The notes: generated by a model not told the origin, from the letters alone. Positions 7,919 through 15,461 are shown, counted from the stretch's first letter. The stretch is DNA of 64,000 nucleotides from Lawsonibacter sp900766145 (GCF_030372275.1 NZ_JAUDDJ010000008.1), one strand, 5' to 3'. A program made the numbers and translations.

Positions 7919-9325
7919 TTACACTAATTTGATGATCTCACCGATGGTGAGGTCGGGGTTCTCAACGCCCTTGAACATGATCTTGCACAGATAGTAGTAG
8001 AAGTACTCCAGCTCCTCCCGGGAGAAGGCCTTCACCTGGTGCTCAAAGTTGAAGTCCAGGCCGTTGTCCTCGGGGCGGTGCATGACGGTCAGGTACACAG
8101 CCTGGGGGGTCATGCCGTTGGGATACCACTTGGTGGTATAGCGGATGTCGCCCAGCTGATCCAGGCCCTTCTCCTTCAGGGTGAGGGGCTGGTAGGTCAG
8201 GGAGATGGGCTCGTAGGTCAGACCGGCGTGGGGCTGGGGATAGGTCTTGGCGCGGTAGGCAAAGTAGGCGGTGGGATCGTAGTTGGCGTGGCGGAAGTAC
8301 TCGTTCTGCTTGTCCCGGATGGCGTAGATGGCGTCGATGAACTTCATGTCCTGGCTAAAGCAGGTGCGGAAGGGGAAGGAGTGGATGCGGGTGCCGCCCG
8401 ACTTTTTCTCCTTCAGGGTGGCGCGGCGGGCGATGGCGTTGTTGATGGACACATCGTCGTGGCCATTCACCTTCTGGAAGTAGGTGCGCATGCCCATGAG
8501 CAGCAGGCACACCAGAGAGACGTGGTACTCCTCGCAGAAGTTCATCAGCCGCTGGGTGGGCTCGCCCTCCAGGTGGAAGATATCCAGGGCAGAGGTGGTA
8601 TCGCCGGAGGCGTTGAAGGCGGTGCGGAGATTGGGGTTCTGGAACATCTGACGGGCGGCCTCCAGCTTGTCGGTGCCCTTCATGCCGTTGTAGATGGGCT
8701 CGGAGGACTCGATCTCCTTCTGGAAGAACTCGGCGTCCCGCAGCTGAGCCTTGCTGCCCGCCTCGTAGGCCAGATCTTTTTGGATCTGCTCGATGTAGGA
8801 GGCCATCTCCTTGGGGGCGGGAACGCCCTCATACTTCTGGCTGCAGTAGAGCTCGATGATATCCTTGAGGAAGCCGATGAGGGACTGGGCGTCCACGATC
8901 ATGTGGTGGCCCAGGAAGTACACGCCGTTAAAGCCGTCGGGCAGGCTGATCATCACCACCCGGGTAAGAGGGGCGTCTTCCATGGGGAAGGGGACGGTGG
9001 TCCACTGCTGCATCACCTTGTCGGCCTCCTCCAGGGTGCCCTGGGAGAAGTCCACAAACTCGATGTCCCGCTCTTCCTTGTCCACCACGTACTGGTAGTA
9101 GGTGCCCTCCTTGTCCTTGGCAAAGCGGACCCGCATGCCCTCGCAGCGGTCATAGGCCTGGTAGATGGACTGCTTGAGCAGATCCCAGTCGATCTCGGAC
9201 TGGATGGTCAGACGGGTGCCGATGTTCATGACCGCCGCGCTGGGGCAGTAGGGGAGATAGAACAGGTGAAATTTCTGCGCCACGGTCAGGGGGTAAACCG
9301 GATAACCTTTATGTTTGCGCATCAT
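7919..9325 (-). CDS. stand-alone condensation-domain acyltransferase
   Basis: A 468-residue protein of the NRPS condensation / chloramphenicol-acetyltransferase-like fold. The catalytic HHxxxD motif is intact as HHMIVDA at residues 140-146 (His141 and Asp145 being the key pair). The length is that of one C-domain with no fused adenylation or carrier domain. It should transfer an acyl group from a carrier to an amine or alcohol. It starts with ATGATG overlapping the stop of the hydrolase upstream, after a GGAGGA site, and is followed by the ACP 15 bases later. Relatives include PapA/WS-DGAT-type acyltransferases; the acceptor is unknown. Confidence 0.87.
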   Translation of the reverse strand: MMRKHKGYPVYPLTVAQKFHLFYLPYCPSAAVMNIGTRLTIQSEIDWDLLKQSIYQAYDRCEGMRVRFAKDKEGTYYQYVVDKEERDIEFVDFSQGTLEEADKVMQQWTTVPFPMEDAPLTRVVMISLPDGFNGVYFLGHHMIVDAQSLIGFLKDIIELYCSQKYEGVPAPKEMASYIEQIQKDLAYEAGSKAQLRDAEFFQKEIESSEPIYNGMKGTDKLEAARQMFQNPNLRTAFNASGDTTSALDIFHLEGEPTQRLMNFCEEYHVSLVCLLLMGMRTYFQKVNGHDDVSINNAIARRATLKEKKSGGTRIHSFPFRTCFSQDMKFIDAIYAIRDKQNEYFRHANYDPTAYFAYRAKTYPQPHAGLTYEPISLTYQPLTLKEKGLDQLGDIRYTTKWYPNGMTPQAVYLTVMHRPEDNGLDFNFEHQVKAFSREELEYFYYYLCKIMFKGVENPDLTIGEIIKLV

Positions 9326-10260
9326 ACAATGATTCCTCCAATAAATTTGTCCAGGGCCTCTTCGTACTCCTGGGTGTTCTTATAGTAGCTCTCCACATGG
9401 CCTGCGCCCTCCACAATGAGCTTGGTCTTGGGCGCGGCACAGTTTTCATACAGCTCGTCGCACATGTGGGGGGGAACAAAGGTGTCCTTGCTGCCGTGGA
9501 TAAACAGCATGGGGACCTTGGCCTTTCGTACCTCCCGGGCGGCGTTGCAGTCGTCCAGGCCGTAGCCTGCCAGACGCTTGTTGACCTTGTCGGCCAGGGG
9601 AATCATGGGGGTAGCGGGCAGGTGGTACATGCTGTGCAGCACGTGGGTAAACACGTACTTGGGGGAGGTGAAGGCGGAGTCGGAGATAATGCCCTTCACC
9701 TGGGGGGGCAGATCCAGGCCGCTGACCATGCACACGGTAGCGCCGCCCATGGAGCCGCCGTGGAGGATGATCTGAGCGTCCTGCCCCACCTTGTCCACCG
9801 TCCAGCGGATCCACTCCAGGGCATCCAGCCGGTCCATGCAGCCAAAGCCGATGTACTTACCCTCGCTCTGGCCGTGGGAGCGCTGGTCGATGATCAGCGC
9901 TCCGAATCCCCGGCTCATAAAGCAACGGGCCAGACTGGGGTACTCGCTCATACCGTTGCTGGTGTAGCCGTGGAAGCAAATGACCACCTTGTTGCCCGGG
10001 CCGGGGAAGTAGGTGCCGTGGAGCTTCAGGCCGTCATGGGAGAGGATACCCACCTCCTCATGGGGCTGCTGGAGCAGCCAGTCCCGGTTCTCATGCATCC
10101 GGGGATAATACTGGCTCCAGTCGATGCCGGACATCTTGGCGCTGCGCTCCGGCTTGGCGTTGGTGCGGATCATAGTACGGCGGTAGAAGTAGGCGGTGCC
10201 CAGGCCCTCTGCCGCGGCCGCCAGCCCGGCCAGAACGGCGGCTTTTTTCAGCATTCCCAT
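9322..10260 (-). CDS. alpha/beta hydrolase with N-terminal membrane anchor
   Basis: A 312-residue hydrolase. The first about 25 residues are hydrophobic and look like a membrane anchor or uncleaved signal. The catalytic triad is readable: Ser170 in GGSMGG, Asp259 in GSKDTF and His288 in GAGHVES; an oxyanion HG pair occurs in CFHGYTSNG. The family includes membrane-associated esterases and lipases. Its place between an SCP2 lipid-binding protein and a condensation enzyme suggests it trims or releases an acylated product. It overlaps the next gene by 4 bases and lies 4 bases after the SCP2 gene. Confidence 0.88.
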   Translation of the reverse strand: MGMLKKAAVLAGLAAAAEGLGTAYFYRRTMIRTNAKPERSAKMSGIDWSQYYPRMHENRDWLLQQPHEEVGILSHDGLKLHGTYFPGPGNKVVICFHGYTSNGMSEYPSLARCFMSRGFGALIIDQRSHGQSEGKYIGFGCMDRLDALEWIRWTVDKVGQDAQIILHGGSMGGATVCMVSGLDLPPQVKGIISDSAFTSPKYVFTHVLHSMYHLPATPMIPLADKVNKRLAGYGLDDCNAAREVRKAKVPMLFIHGSKDTFVPPHMCDELYENCAAPKTKLIVEGAGHVESYYKNTQEYEEALDKFIGGIIV

Positions 10261-10264
10261 ACAA

Positions 10265-10600
10265 TCAGCCCTTTCTCTTCCGGGACAGCAGGTCGCCCAG
10301 CTTCAGGGCCTTGTCGATGTTGCCCTCCACCTTCAGCTTGCCGGTGGTAAAGGCCAGCACAGGGTCGGTCTTGCCCTTGGCCAGCTTAAACAGGGTGTCC
10401 ACGGTGCAGGTAAACATCACGTCCCGGTCAAAGTACTCGTAGGGCTCGATGTAAAGCTTGCCCTCCTTGACCTCGGCGTAGAAGATGCCCTCGGCCTCCC
10501 CGATGATGTTGAATTGGTAGGCCAGATGCTCATGGATATCACTGACATCTGCTCCCGCCAGCATACCTTTTACTTCGGAAAACATGTCTGCGTATGTCAT
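10265..10600 (-). CDS. SCP2-like lipid-binding protein
   Basis: A 111-residue protein resembling SCP2 sterol-carrier domains: a single alpha/beta domain with GKTDPVLAFTTGKLKVEGN near the C-terminus, the segment that defines this family. It would bind a hydrophobic ligand in the cytoplasm. The ATG at 10600 is chosen because AAGGAGGATCCC lies just upstream; the open frame continuing to 10933 crosses the promoter and operators. It is the first gene of the TetR-controlled ACP operon and probably holds the acyl substrate or product. Confidence 0.82.
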   Translation of the reverse strand: MTYADMFSEVKGMLAGADVSDIHEHLAYQFNIIGEAEGIFYAEVKEGKLYIEPYEYFDRDVMFTCTVDTLFKLAKGKTDPVLAFTTGKLKVEGNIDKALKLGDLLSRKRKG

Positions 10601-10616
10601 TGGGATCCTCCTTTTT

Positions 10617-10631
10617 TCGACCGGTGGTCGA
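10617..10631. promoter_or_regulatory. TetR operator 1
   Basis: TCGACCGGTGGTCGA: TCGACC and GGTCGA arms around GGT. It lies in the predicted 5' leader of the SCP2 operon, downstream of its transcription start, 44 bases centre-to-centre from operator 2. Confidence 0.75.
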
Positions 10632-10646
10632 AACAATTCTAAAGGT

Positions 10647-10675
10647 AGCCTAGCACGTTTTCGACCGACGGTCAA
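10647..10675 (-). promoter_or_regulatory. promoter of the SCP2-hydrolase-condensation-ACP-ligase operon
   Basis: On the minus strand TTGACC (10675-10670), 17 bases, then TAGGCT (10652-10647). The -35 lies inside operator 2 and the leader contains operator 1, so bound regulator would block polymerase directly. Confidence 0.68.
10661..10675. promoter_or_regulatory. TetR operator 2
   Basis: TCGACCGACGGTCAA, matching operator 1 at 12 of 15 positions and sharing CGACCG and GGTC cores. It covers the -35 box of the minus-strand operon promoter. Confidence 0.75.
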
Positions 10676-10728
10676 TACATTTTCCTTCCAATTAACATGG
10701 AAAAAGAAAGATTTGGTAATTATTTCAT

Positions 10729-10756
10729 TTGTGCTGGAAAAAATCTGTGCTATACT
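10729..10756 (+). promoter_or_regulatory. promoter of the tetR gene
   Basis: TTGTGC (10729-10734), 16 bases, TATACT (10751-10756). The predicted start near 10763 coincides with an ATG at 10764, which argues for the downstream ATG at 10806 as translation start. Confidence 0.58.
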
Positions 10757-10805
10757 GTAAAAAATGAAGGTACTGGTAAATTTTAAGCGAGAAGGATGGA
10801 ACACC

Positions 10806-11411
10806 ATGGCCAAAGACCAGAAAAAGTACGACCTGATTTTGGACGCGCTCCAGCAGCTGCTGCGCTCTCGCAGCGTGCAGACTATTTCCGTCAGTGACAT
10901 TGCCCAGGCGGCGGGCATCGGGAAGGGGAGCATCTATTATTATTTTCCCTCCAAGGAGGCCATCGTGGAGGCCCTGGTTCAGCGCAACTACGAGGCACCT
11001 CTGAAAACGGCCCAGCATCTGTCCGCCCGGCAGGATATCCCGCCCTTCACCCGCATGGCCATGATCTTCCAGGCCTGCCGCTCCTCCTCCACGGAGTACT
11101 CCAAGTCGGAAGCCAGCACCGGAGCCCAGGAGAAGGCCTTCCTCCATCAGACCTACATGAACCACCTGATCACCGCCCTCAAGCCGGTGCTCTCTGAAAT
11201 CATCCGCCAGGGCATTCAGGCGGGGGAGATCCACTTTGCCTACCCTGATGAGTTGGCCGAGATGGTGCTTATCATTCTCACCGTGAAGATGGACAACACT
11301 ATCGTGCCCTCCACCAAGGAGGAGATCGAGAGAACCATCACCGCCCTGGTGTCCCTGCTGGAGAAGGGGACGGAGAATCCGCCGGGGTCGCTGGACTTCC
11401 TTATTAAATAA
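10806..11411 (+). CDS. TetR-family transcriptional regulator
   Basis: A 201-residue TetR-type repressor. The helix-turn-helix spans about residues 28-48 (SVSDIAQAAGIGKGSIYYYF), the most conserved part of the family; the rest is a helical ligand-binding and dimer domain. The ATG at 10806 is preferred over 10764: GAAGGA lies at suitable distance and the likely transcription start falls on 10764. The gene is divergent from the SCP2-to-ligase operon, and two matching inverted repeats lie in the gap, one over that operon's -35. It probably represses the operon until an acyl or lipid ligand binds; the ligand is unknown. Confidence 0.92.
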   Translation: MAKDQKKYDLILDALQQLLRSRSVQTISVSDIAQAAGIGKGSIYYYFPSKEAIVEALVQRNYEAPLKTAQHLSARQDIPPFTRMAMIFQACRSSSTEYSKSEASTGAQEKAFLHQTYMNHLITALKPVLSEIIRQGIQAGEIHFAYPDELAEMVLIILTVKMDNTIVPSTKEEIERTITALVSLLEKGTENPPGSLDFLIK

Positions 11412-11458
11412 GAAACGAGGAGCCTGAGCAGTACGCTCAGGCTCCTCGTTTCTTTTTT
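11411..11458. terminator. bidirectional terminator
   Basis: GAAACGAGGAGCCTGAGC pairs perfectly with its complement around AGTAC, with a T-run. It ends tetR and the DUF3169 gene that converges on it. Confidence 0.9.
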
Positions 11459-11460
11459 GC

Positions 11461-12261
11461 TCAGGCCTTGTGTTTCTTTTTTCCATGGTCCAGGATGTAT
11501 GCCATACACTGATAGCTCATCAGCTGTACCATCCACAGTCCGCCCACCAGCAAAACCCAGCCCGACGACGCCATGCCGTTGTTGGCCAGGATAAACAGCA
11601 CCAGCATCACGATGGGGAAGAGGGTAGTCATTACCCGGAAGGAAAAGTAGCTGCACTGGCCGATCTGCTGCTGCTCAGCTTCATCGCAGCTGCGGAACCA
11701 GTCCTTCTGGAACTTGGTGTCAAATACGTTGCCCTTCTTCTCCGGGTGGATAACCTTGGTGGCCTTCACGGTCAGGGCCTGGAGGGCCACCACCCAGATC
11801 AGCTGAACGACCAGATTAACAATAAACAACACGCCCTCCATCAGGCCACCGATGCGCAGGATGTGGTCCCCCAGCCACATGGCCTTGCTGTTGGCCCACT
11901 CGGTCTGTCCATTGATGCCAAGGGCGATAAACAGCCATACCATTGCTGCCCCGGAAATGATCAGGGACAGGCACAGCCGCCGGTCGGACTCCTGAAAGGC
12001 GTCGTCATCTGCCTCTGTCTGGGGCAGCAGGGCCTTACCCCGGAGATAATAGACGGTACTCACCACCAGCAGCACATACCCGGGTACAAACCACAGCTGG
12101 CCCAGAGACGCCAGGGCCATATTCAGACTGTCTGCGGAATCAAGTAAGTTTCTTCCCGCCATGGCGGCACAGAAGCCCGCCACGCCGCCCAAAGCGGCAC
12201 ACACCAGTATAATGATCGCAAACCGGGCATAAATCACTTTGTTGCTTCGTTCCTTTTTCAT
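11461..12261 (-). CDS. DUF3169-family membrane protein
   Basis: A 266-residue protein with about six hydrophobic segments (near residues 12-32, 50-70, 95-115, 135-165, 210-230 and 235-255). It resembles the DUF3169 membrane proteins often encoded next to a small XRE regulator in firmicutes. Its ATG overlaps the end of the XRE gene by 4 bases, so the two are co-translated. The biochemical role of the family is not known; a partner or target of the regulator is likely from context. Confidence 0.78.
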   Translation of the reverse strand: MKKERSNKVIYARFAIIILVCAALGGVAGFCAAMAGRNLLDSADSLNMALASLGQLWFVPGYVLLVVSTVYYLRGKALLPQTEADDDAFQESDRRLCLSLIISGAAMVWLFIALGINGQTEWANSKAMWLGDHILRIGGLMEGVLFIVNLVVQLIWVVALQALTVKATKVIHPEKKGNVFDTKFQKDWFRSCDEAEQQQIGQCSYFSFRVMTTLFPIVMLVLFILANNGMASSGWVLLVGGLWMVQLMSYQCMAYILDHGKKKHKA

Positions 12262-12473
12262 TGCTCCTCATCCTCCTCGGTGAGATAAAATACCTCGTCT
12301 ACCGTTGTTCCAAATACCTTTGCAATGCGCAGGGCCAAAGTGATGGAGGGGTTGTAGTCCCCACGCTCAATAAGGCTGATGGTCTGGCGGGACGCGCCCA
12401 CCAGCGATCCCAGCCCCTGCTGGTTGAGCCCCTTCGCCGCCCGCAGCTCTTTTAGTCGGTTTCCAAGCGGCAT
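12258..12473 (-). CDS. small XRE-family DNA-binding regulator
   Basis: A 71-residue protein that is almost entirely one helix-turn-helix domain: RLKELRAAKGLNQQGLGSLV forms helices 1-2 and SRQTISLIERGDYNPS the recognition helix and following loop. It resembles the short YozG-like regulators of firmicutes. It is followed in operon by a DUF3169 membrane protein. Its promoter contains three matching inverted repeats, so autoregulation is likely. Confidence 0.92.
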   Translation of the reverse strand: MPLGNRLKELRAAKGLNQQGLGSLVGASRQTISLIERGDYNPSITLALRIAKVFGTTVDEVFYLTEEDEEQ

Positions 12474-12490
12474 CTTGTAGTCTCCTTTCG

Positions 12491-12508
12491 TGACAAGAAT
12501 CTATGTCG
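12491..12508. promoter_or_regulatory. XRE operator 1
   Basis: TGACA-N8-TGTCG, one mismatch from the perfect TGACA-N8-TGTCA of the next two sites. It lies in the leader just upstream of the XRE start codon. Confidence 0.65.
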
Positions 12509-12511
12509 TTT

Positions 12512-12529
12512 TGACAAATATTTTTGTCA
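12512..12529. promoter_or_regulatory. XRE operator 2
   Basis: Perfect TGACA-N8-TGTCA, centred 21 bases (two helical turns) from operator 1 and covering the predicted transcription start. Confidence 0.72.
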
Positions 12530-12534
12530 TAATC

Positions 12535-12563
12535 AGAATAGCATTGACAAGGATCATTGTCAA
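12535..12563 (-). promoter_or_regulatory. promoter of the XRE-DUF3169 operon
   Basis: On the minus strand a perfect TTGACA (12563-12558), 17 bases, TATTCT (12540-12535). The -35 is part of operator 3. Confidence 0.78.
12545..12562. promoter_or_regulatory. XRE operator 3
   Basis: Perfect TGACA-N8-TGTCA overlapping the -35 box, centred 33 bases (about three turns) from operator 2. Confidence 0.72.
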
Positions 12564-12591
12564 TAGGGAAGAGGGAATTTTTTTTAGGACA

Positions 12592-12630
12592 GAAAAAAGC
12601 CCGCGCCTCTAACAGTGGAGACACGGGCGG
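12592..12630 (-). terminator. terminator of the Crp-family gene
   Basis: On the minus strand GCCCGTGTCTC pairs with GAGGCGCGGGC (two G-U pairs) and is followed by TTTTTT. Confidence 0.72.
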
Positions 12631-12647
12631 AAAGAGTGGGGGAGAAG

Positions 12648-13286
12648 TTACTGGCACAATTCCTCCAGTCCGGGACGGTCCAAGATCTGTACCGAGCGGT
12701 AGCTCAGGGAAATGAGCCCCTCCCGGGCAAGCTGATTGAGGATGCGGCTGACGGTCACCCGGCTCACCGAGATGGTAGCGGCGATCTCCTCCTGGGGGCA
12801 GGACACCCGGCCGTCCTCATCGGCGTTGACGGTAAGGAACCGGGCCACCCGCCACCGGGCAGGACGGAAGGCCATCTGGTCCACCTGGTCGGAGAGGAGC
12901 CGCACGGTGCGGGCCAGATATTTCATCATGGCCAGGGCCAGCTCCGGGTGGGCGGCAAACTCCCGGCTCAGCAGCTCCCGGTCAATGGGCACCAGCTCGC
13001 AGGGGGTCATGGCTACGGCGGAGGACACCCGGGGCAGCTCGTCAAAGAAGGAGGCCTCCCCGAAGAGGCTGCCCTCCTGGTATAGATTCAGCACCCGCTC
13101 GCCCCCATCGGGGGACTGGATGAAGCTCTTTACCTGGCCGGACTTCAGATAATAAAAGCAGGTGGCCGCCGTGTTTTGCAGATAAATGAGGTAGCCCGCT
13201 GGGCACCGGATGGCCCACCGCTGCTGGGCGAAGGGCCGCCAGATATCCGGGGGCAGGTTCAATTCCATGTGGTGGAGCTGATCCAT
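12648..13286 (-). CDS. Crp/Fnr-family transcriptional regulator
   Basis: A 212-residue regulator. The N-terminal cyclic-nucleotide-binding barrel (to about residue 115) retains the phosphate cassette pattern FGEASFFDELPRVSSAVA, so nucleotide binding is plausible. A dimer helix follows, then a C-terminal winged helix with recognition helix VSRVTVSRILNQL near residues 175-187. The N-terminal cysteines of an Fnr iron-sulfur sensor are missing. The ATG at 13286 has GGAGGG upstream; the frame extending to 13583 overlaps leuC and is rejected. It is divergent from leuC, and a TGTAA-N6-TTACA site lies between them, consistent with control of leucine synthesis and of itself. Confidence 0.9.
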   Translation of the reverse strand: MDQLHHMELNLPPDIWRPFAQQRWAIRCPAGYLIYLQNTAATCFYYLKSGQVKSFIQSPDGGERVLNLYQEGSLFGEASFFDELPRVSSAVAMTPCELVPIDRELLSREFAAHPELALAMMKYLARTVRLLSDQVDQMAFRPARWRVARFLTVNADEDGRVSCPQEEIAATISVSRVTVSRILNQLAREGLISLSYRSVQILDRPGLEELCQ

Positions 13287-13316
13287 AGAGGAAATCCCTC
13301 CAAAACATTTTTTAAG

Positions 13317-13346
13317 ATTGTAACATGGTTTACATTCTTTTGGCAA
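13317..13346 (-). promoter_or_regulatory. promoter of the Crp-family gene
   Basis: On the minus strand TTGCCA (13346-13341), 18 bases, TACAAT (13322-13317). The Crp-like palindrome at 13319-13334 overlaps the -10 and spacer, a repressing position. Confidence 0.55.
13319..13334. promoter_or_regulatory. putative Crp-type binding site between the regulator and leuC
   Basis: TGTAA-CATGGT-TTACA, perfect five-base arms. Its centre (13326.5) is 29.5 bases before TAGGAT (13356-13361), the best -10 for leuC; that promoter has no -35 at normal distance. This is the geometry of class II activation (-41.5). The transcription start is predicted, not measured. Confidence 0.5.
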
Positions 13347-13398
13347 GGGGTCTGCTAGGATAACAGGGAAAGAACATTCCCGAAGGAGGAAGTTACAT

Positions 13399-14661
13399 AT
13401 GGGTATGACAATGACGCAGAAAATCCTGGCCAAGCACGCCGGGCTGGACCACGTAGAGGTTGGCCAGCTCATCGAGGCCAAGGTGGACATGGTCCTGGGC
13501 AACGACATCACCACCCCTGTGGCCATCACCGAGTTTGAGAAGGCCGGGTTCAGCCAGGTCTTTGACAAGGACAAGATCTCCATCGTCCTGGACCACTACA
13601 CCCCCTGCAAGGACATCAAGTCCGCCGAGCTGTGCCTGAAGGCCCGGAACTTTGCCCACAAGCACAGCATCACCAACTTCTTCGACGTGGGCCAGATGGG
13701 CGTGGAGCACGCTCTGCTCCCCGAAAAGGGCCTGTGCGCTCCCGGCGAGATCATCGTAGGTGCTGACTCCCACACCTGCACCTACGGCGCTCTGGGCGCT
13801 TTCTCCACCGGCATCGGTTCCACCGACATGGCCGCTGCCATGGCAACTGGCCTTTTATGGTTCAAGGTGCCCGCTGCCATTAAGGTCACCTTGAAGGGCA
13901 AACTTCAGCCCATGGTCTCTGGCAAGGATGTAATCCTTCACCTGATCGGCGAAATCGGCGTGGACGGCGCCCTCTATCAGTCCCTGGAGTTTGCTGGGGA
14001 GGGTGTTTCCTCTCTGACCATGGACGACCGCTTCACCATCTCCAACATGGCCATCGAGGCCGGCGGCAAGAACGGCATCTTCCCCGTGGACGAGAAAACC
14101 ATGGAGTACATCAGCGGCCGGGTGAACCGCCCCTGCGAGGCCTTCGAGGCCGACGCCGACGCGGAGTATGTCCGCGAGGTGGTCATCGATCTGGACAAAC
14201 TGGAGCCCACCGTGGCTATGCCTCACCTCCCCGAGAACACCAAGGTGGTCTCTGAGGTAGCCGGCCTGCCCATCAACCAGGTGGTCATCGGCTCCTGCAC
14301 CAACGGCCGCATCAGCGACCTGCGCGCCGCTGCCGCTGTCATGAAGGGCAAGAAGGTGGCCGACAACGTGCGCTGCATTGTGATTCCCGCCACCCAGGAG
14401 ATTGTCCTCCAGGCCATGAAGGAGGGACTTATCGAGACCTTCATTGAGGCTGGCGCCGCCGTCTCCACCCCCACCTGCGGTCCCTGCCTGGGCGGCCACA
14501 TGGGCGTTATGGCAGAAGGGGAGCGCACCGTCTCAACCACCAACCGCAACTTCGTCGGCCGCATGGGCCACGTCACCTCCGAGGTCATTCTGGCCTCTCC
14601 CGCCGTGGCTGCCGCCTCCGCCATTGCCGGCTGTGTCGCCGACCCCCGCAAGCTTTCTTGA
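13399..14661 (+). CDS. leuC: 3-isopropylmalate dehydratase, large subunit
   Basis: A 420-residue aconitase-family subunit that, with LeuD, isomerises 2- to 3-isopropylmalate in leucine synthesis. The three [4Fe-4S] cysteines are in GSCTNG and TCGPCLGG; the DSHTCTYGALGAF signature is also present. The length of about 420 is that of the archaeal-type LeuC used by many Clostridia. AAGGAGGAAG precedes the ATG. The 3' end forms a small palindrome (AGCTTTCTTGAAAGCT) that includes the stop codon. leuD follows only after 314 bases filled with hairpins, unusual for a two-subunit enzyme. Confidence 0.96.
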   Translation: MGMTMTQKILAKHAGLDHVEVGQLIEAKVDMVLGNDITTPVAITEFEKAGFSQVFDKDKISIVLDHYTPCKDIKSAELCLKARNFAHKHSITNFFDVGQMGVEHALLPEKGLCAPGEIIVGADSHTCTYGALGAFSTGIGSTDMAAAMATGLLWFKVPAAIKVTLKGKLQPMVSGKDVILHLIGEIGVDGALYQSLEFAGEGVSSLTMDDRFTISNMAIEAGGKNGIFPVDEKTMEYISGRVNRPCEAFEADADAEYVREVVIDLDKLEPTVAMPHLPENTKVVSEVAGLPINQVVIGSCTNGRISDLRAAAAVMKGKKVADNVRCIVIPATQEIVLQAMKEGLIETFIEAGAAVSTPTCGPCLGGHMGVMAEGERTVSTTNRNFVGRMGHVTSEVILASPAVAAASAIAGCVADPRKLS

Positions 14662-14975
14662 AAGCTGAGAAGTACAACCTATCGTTAGACCCTCCTACCA
14701 TAGGATTCGGAGGGAAAGATAATGTGAAAGAAAACCGTCAGGGTTGTCTTTCACGTGCAATAAACCCACTTTTTCAAACTTTAAAAGTTTGAAAAAGTGC
14801 TGCAGCTTGGCGAAAAGAATTTTTCGCCAAGCTGGCAAAGAACTTTGTGCGAAACTTTGTTTCGCCTCTGAGGTTTTCGGAAGGGGAGAGGAGGACAGAG
14901 AAACCCTTCGTTTTTCGGTCCACATTCCCTCCCGACCCCCAACGCCTAGATTGATTCAGAAAGGATTGAAACCGG
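14662..14975 (+). other. hairpin-rich gap between leuC and leuD
   Basis: No gene is supported in these 314 bases. They hold a chain of inverted repeats: CCCTCC/GGAGGG near 14690-14713, GTGAAAG/CTTTCAC at about 14724-14754, a perfect 16-base-arm hairpin at 14767-14799, a perfect 13-base-arm hairpin at 14804-14833 and GCGAAAC/GTTTCGC at 14849-14865. None has a strong T-run, so read-through into leuD is likely. An 81-codon frame here crosses the hairpins and is not believed. Confidence 0.7.
14767..14870. repeat. hairpin repeat element, copy 1
   Basis: Two perfect hairpins (14767-14799, arms CACTTTTTCAAACTTT; 14804-14833, arms AGCTTGGCGAAAA) are followed by GGCAAAGAACTTTGTG and the short stem GCGAAAC-TTT-GTTTCGC. 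The final 40 or so bases recur downstream of the aminotransferase gene (18094-18136) with compensatory stem changes. Confidence 0.72.
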
Positions 14976-15461
14976 ATGAAGGTTTATAAATACGGCGCCA
15001 ACGTGGATACCGACGTCATCATCCCCGCCCGCCACTTGAACGATCCCTCTCCCGCCGCCCTGGCCTCCCACTGCATGGAGGACATCGACGCGGATTTCGC
15101 TTCCACCGTCCAGCCCGGCGACATCATCGTGGCCGGCCCCAACTTCGGCTGCGGCTCCTCCCGTGAGCACGCCCCTCTGGCCATCAAGTCCTGCGGCGTG
15201 AAGTGCGTCATTGCCCCCTCCTTCGCCCGCATCTTCTACCGCAACGCCATCAACATCGGCTTCCCCATCGTGGAGTGCGCCCAGGCCGCTGAGGAGATCC
15301 AGCCCGGCGACCAGGTGGATGTGGACTTTACCACCGGCGTGATCACCGACCAGACCACTGGCAAGACCTATCAGGCCGCGCCCTTCCCCGAGTTTATTAA
15401 GGGCATCATTGAGAGCGGCGGCCTGCTCAATTCTTTGAAAGCCCGGGGGGTGGCAAAATGA
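14976..15461 (+). CDS. leuD: 3-isopropylmalate dehydratase, small subunit
   Basis: A 161-residue swivel-domain subunit. NVDTDVIIPARHL at the N-terminus and FGCGSSREHAP, the substrate loop, are the family markers; length is normal for the archaeal/clostridial type. The likely ribosome site is GAAAGGA about 12 bases upstream. The stop overlaps the leuB ATG (ATGA at 15458-15461), so leuD and leuB are translationally coupled while leuC is set apart by the hairpin gap. Confidence 0.95.
   Translation: MKVYKYGANVDTDVIIPARHLNDPSPAALASHCMEDIDADFASTVQPGDIIVAGPNFGCGSSREHAPLAIKSCGVKCVIAPSFARIFYRNAINIGFPIVECAQAAEEIQPGDQVDVDFTTGVITDQTTGKTYQAAPFPEFIKGIIESGGLLNSLKARGVAK

Noticed and set aside
13287..13583. 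Extended N-terminus of the Crp-family regulator
   Set aside because: The open frame continues to 13583 but would overlap leuC and the promoter region; the ATG at 13286 has a good ribosome site and gives normal family length.
14744..14989. 81-codon frame in the leuC-leuD gap
   Set aside because: It runs across several perfect hairpins, has no ribosome site and overlaps the leuD start.
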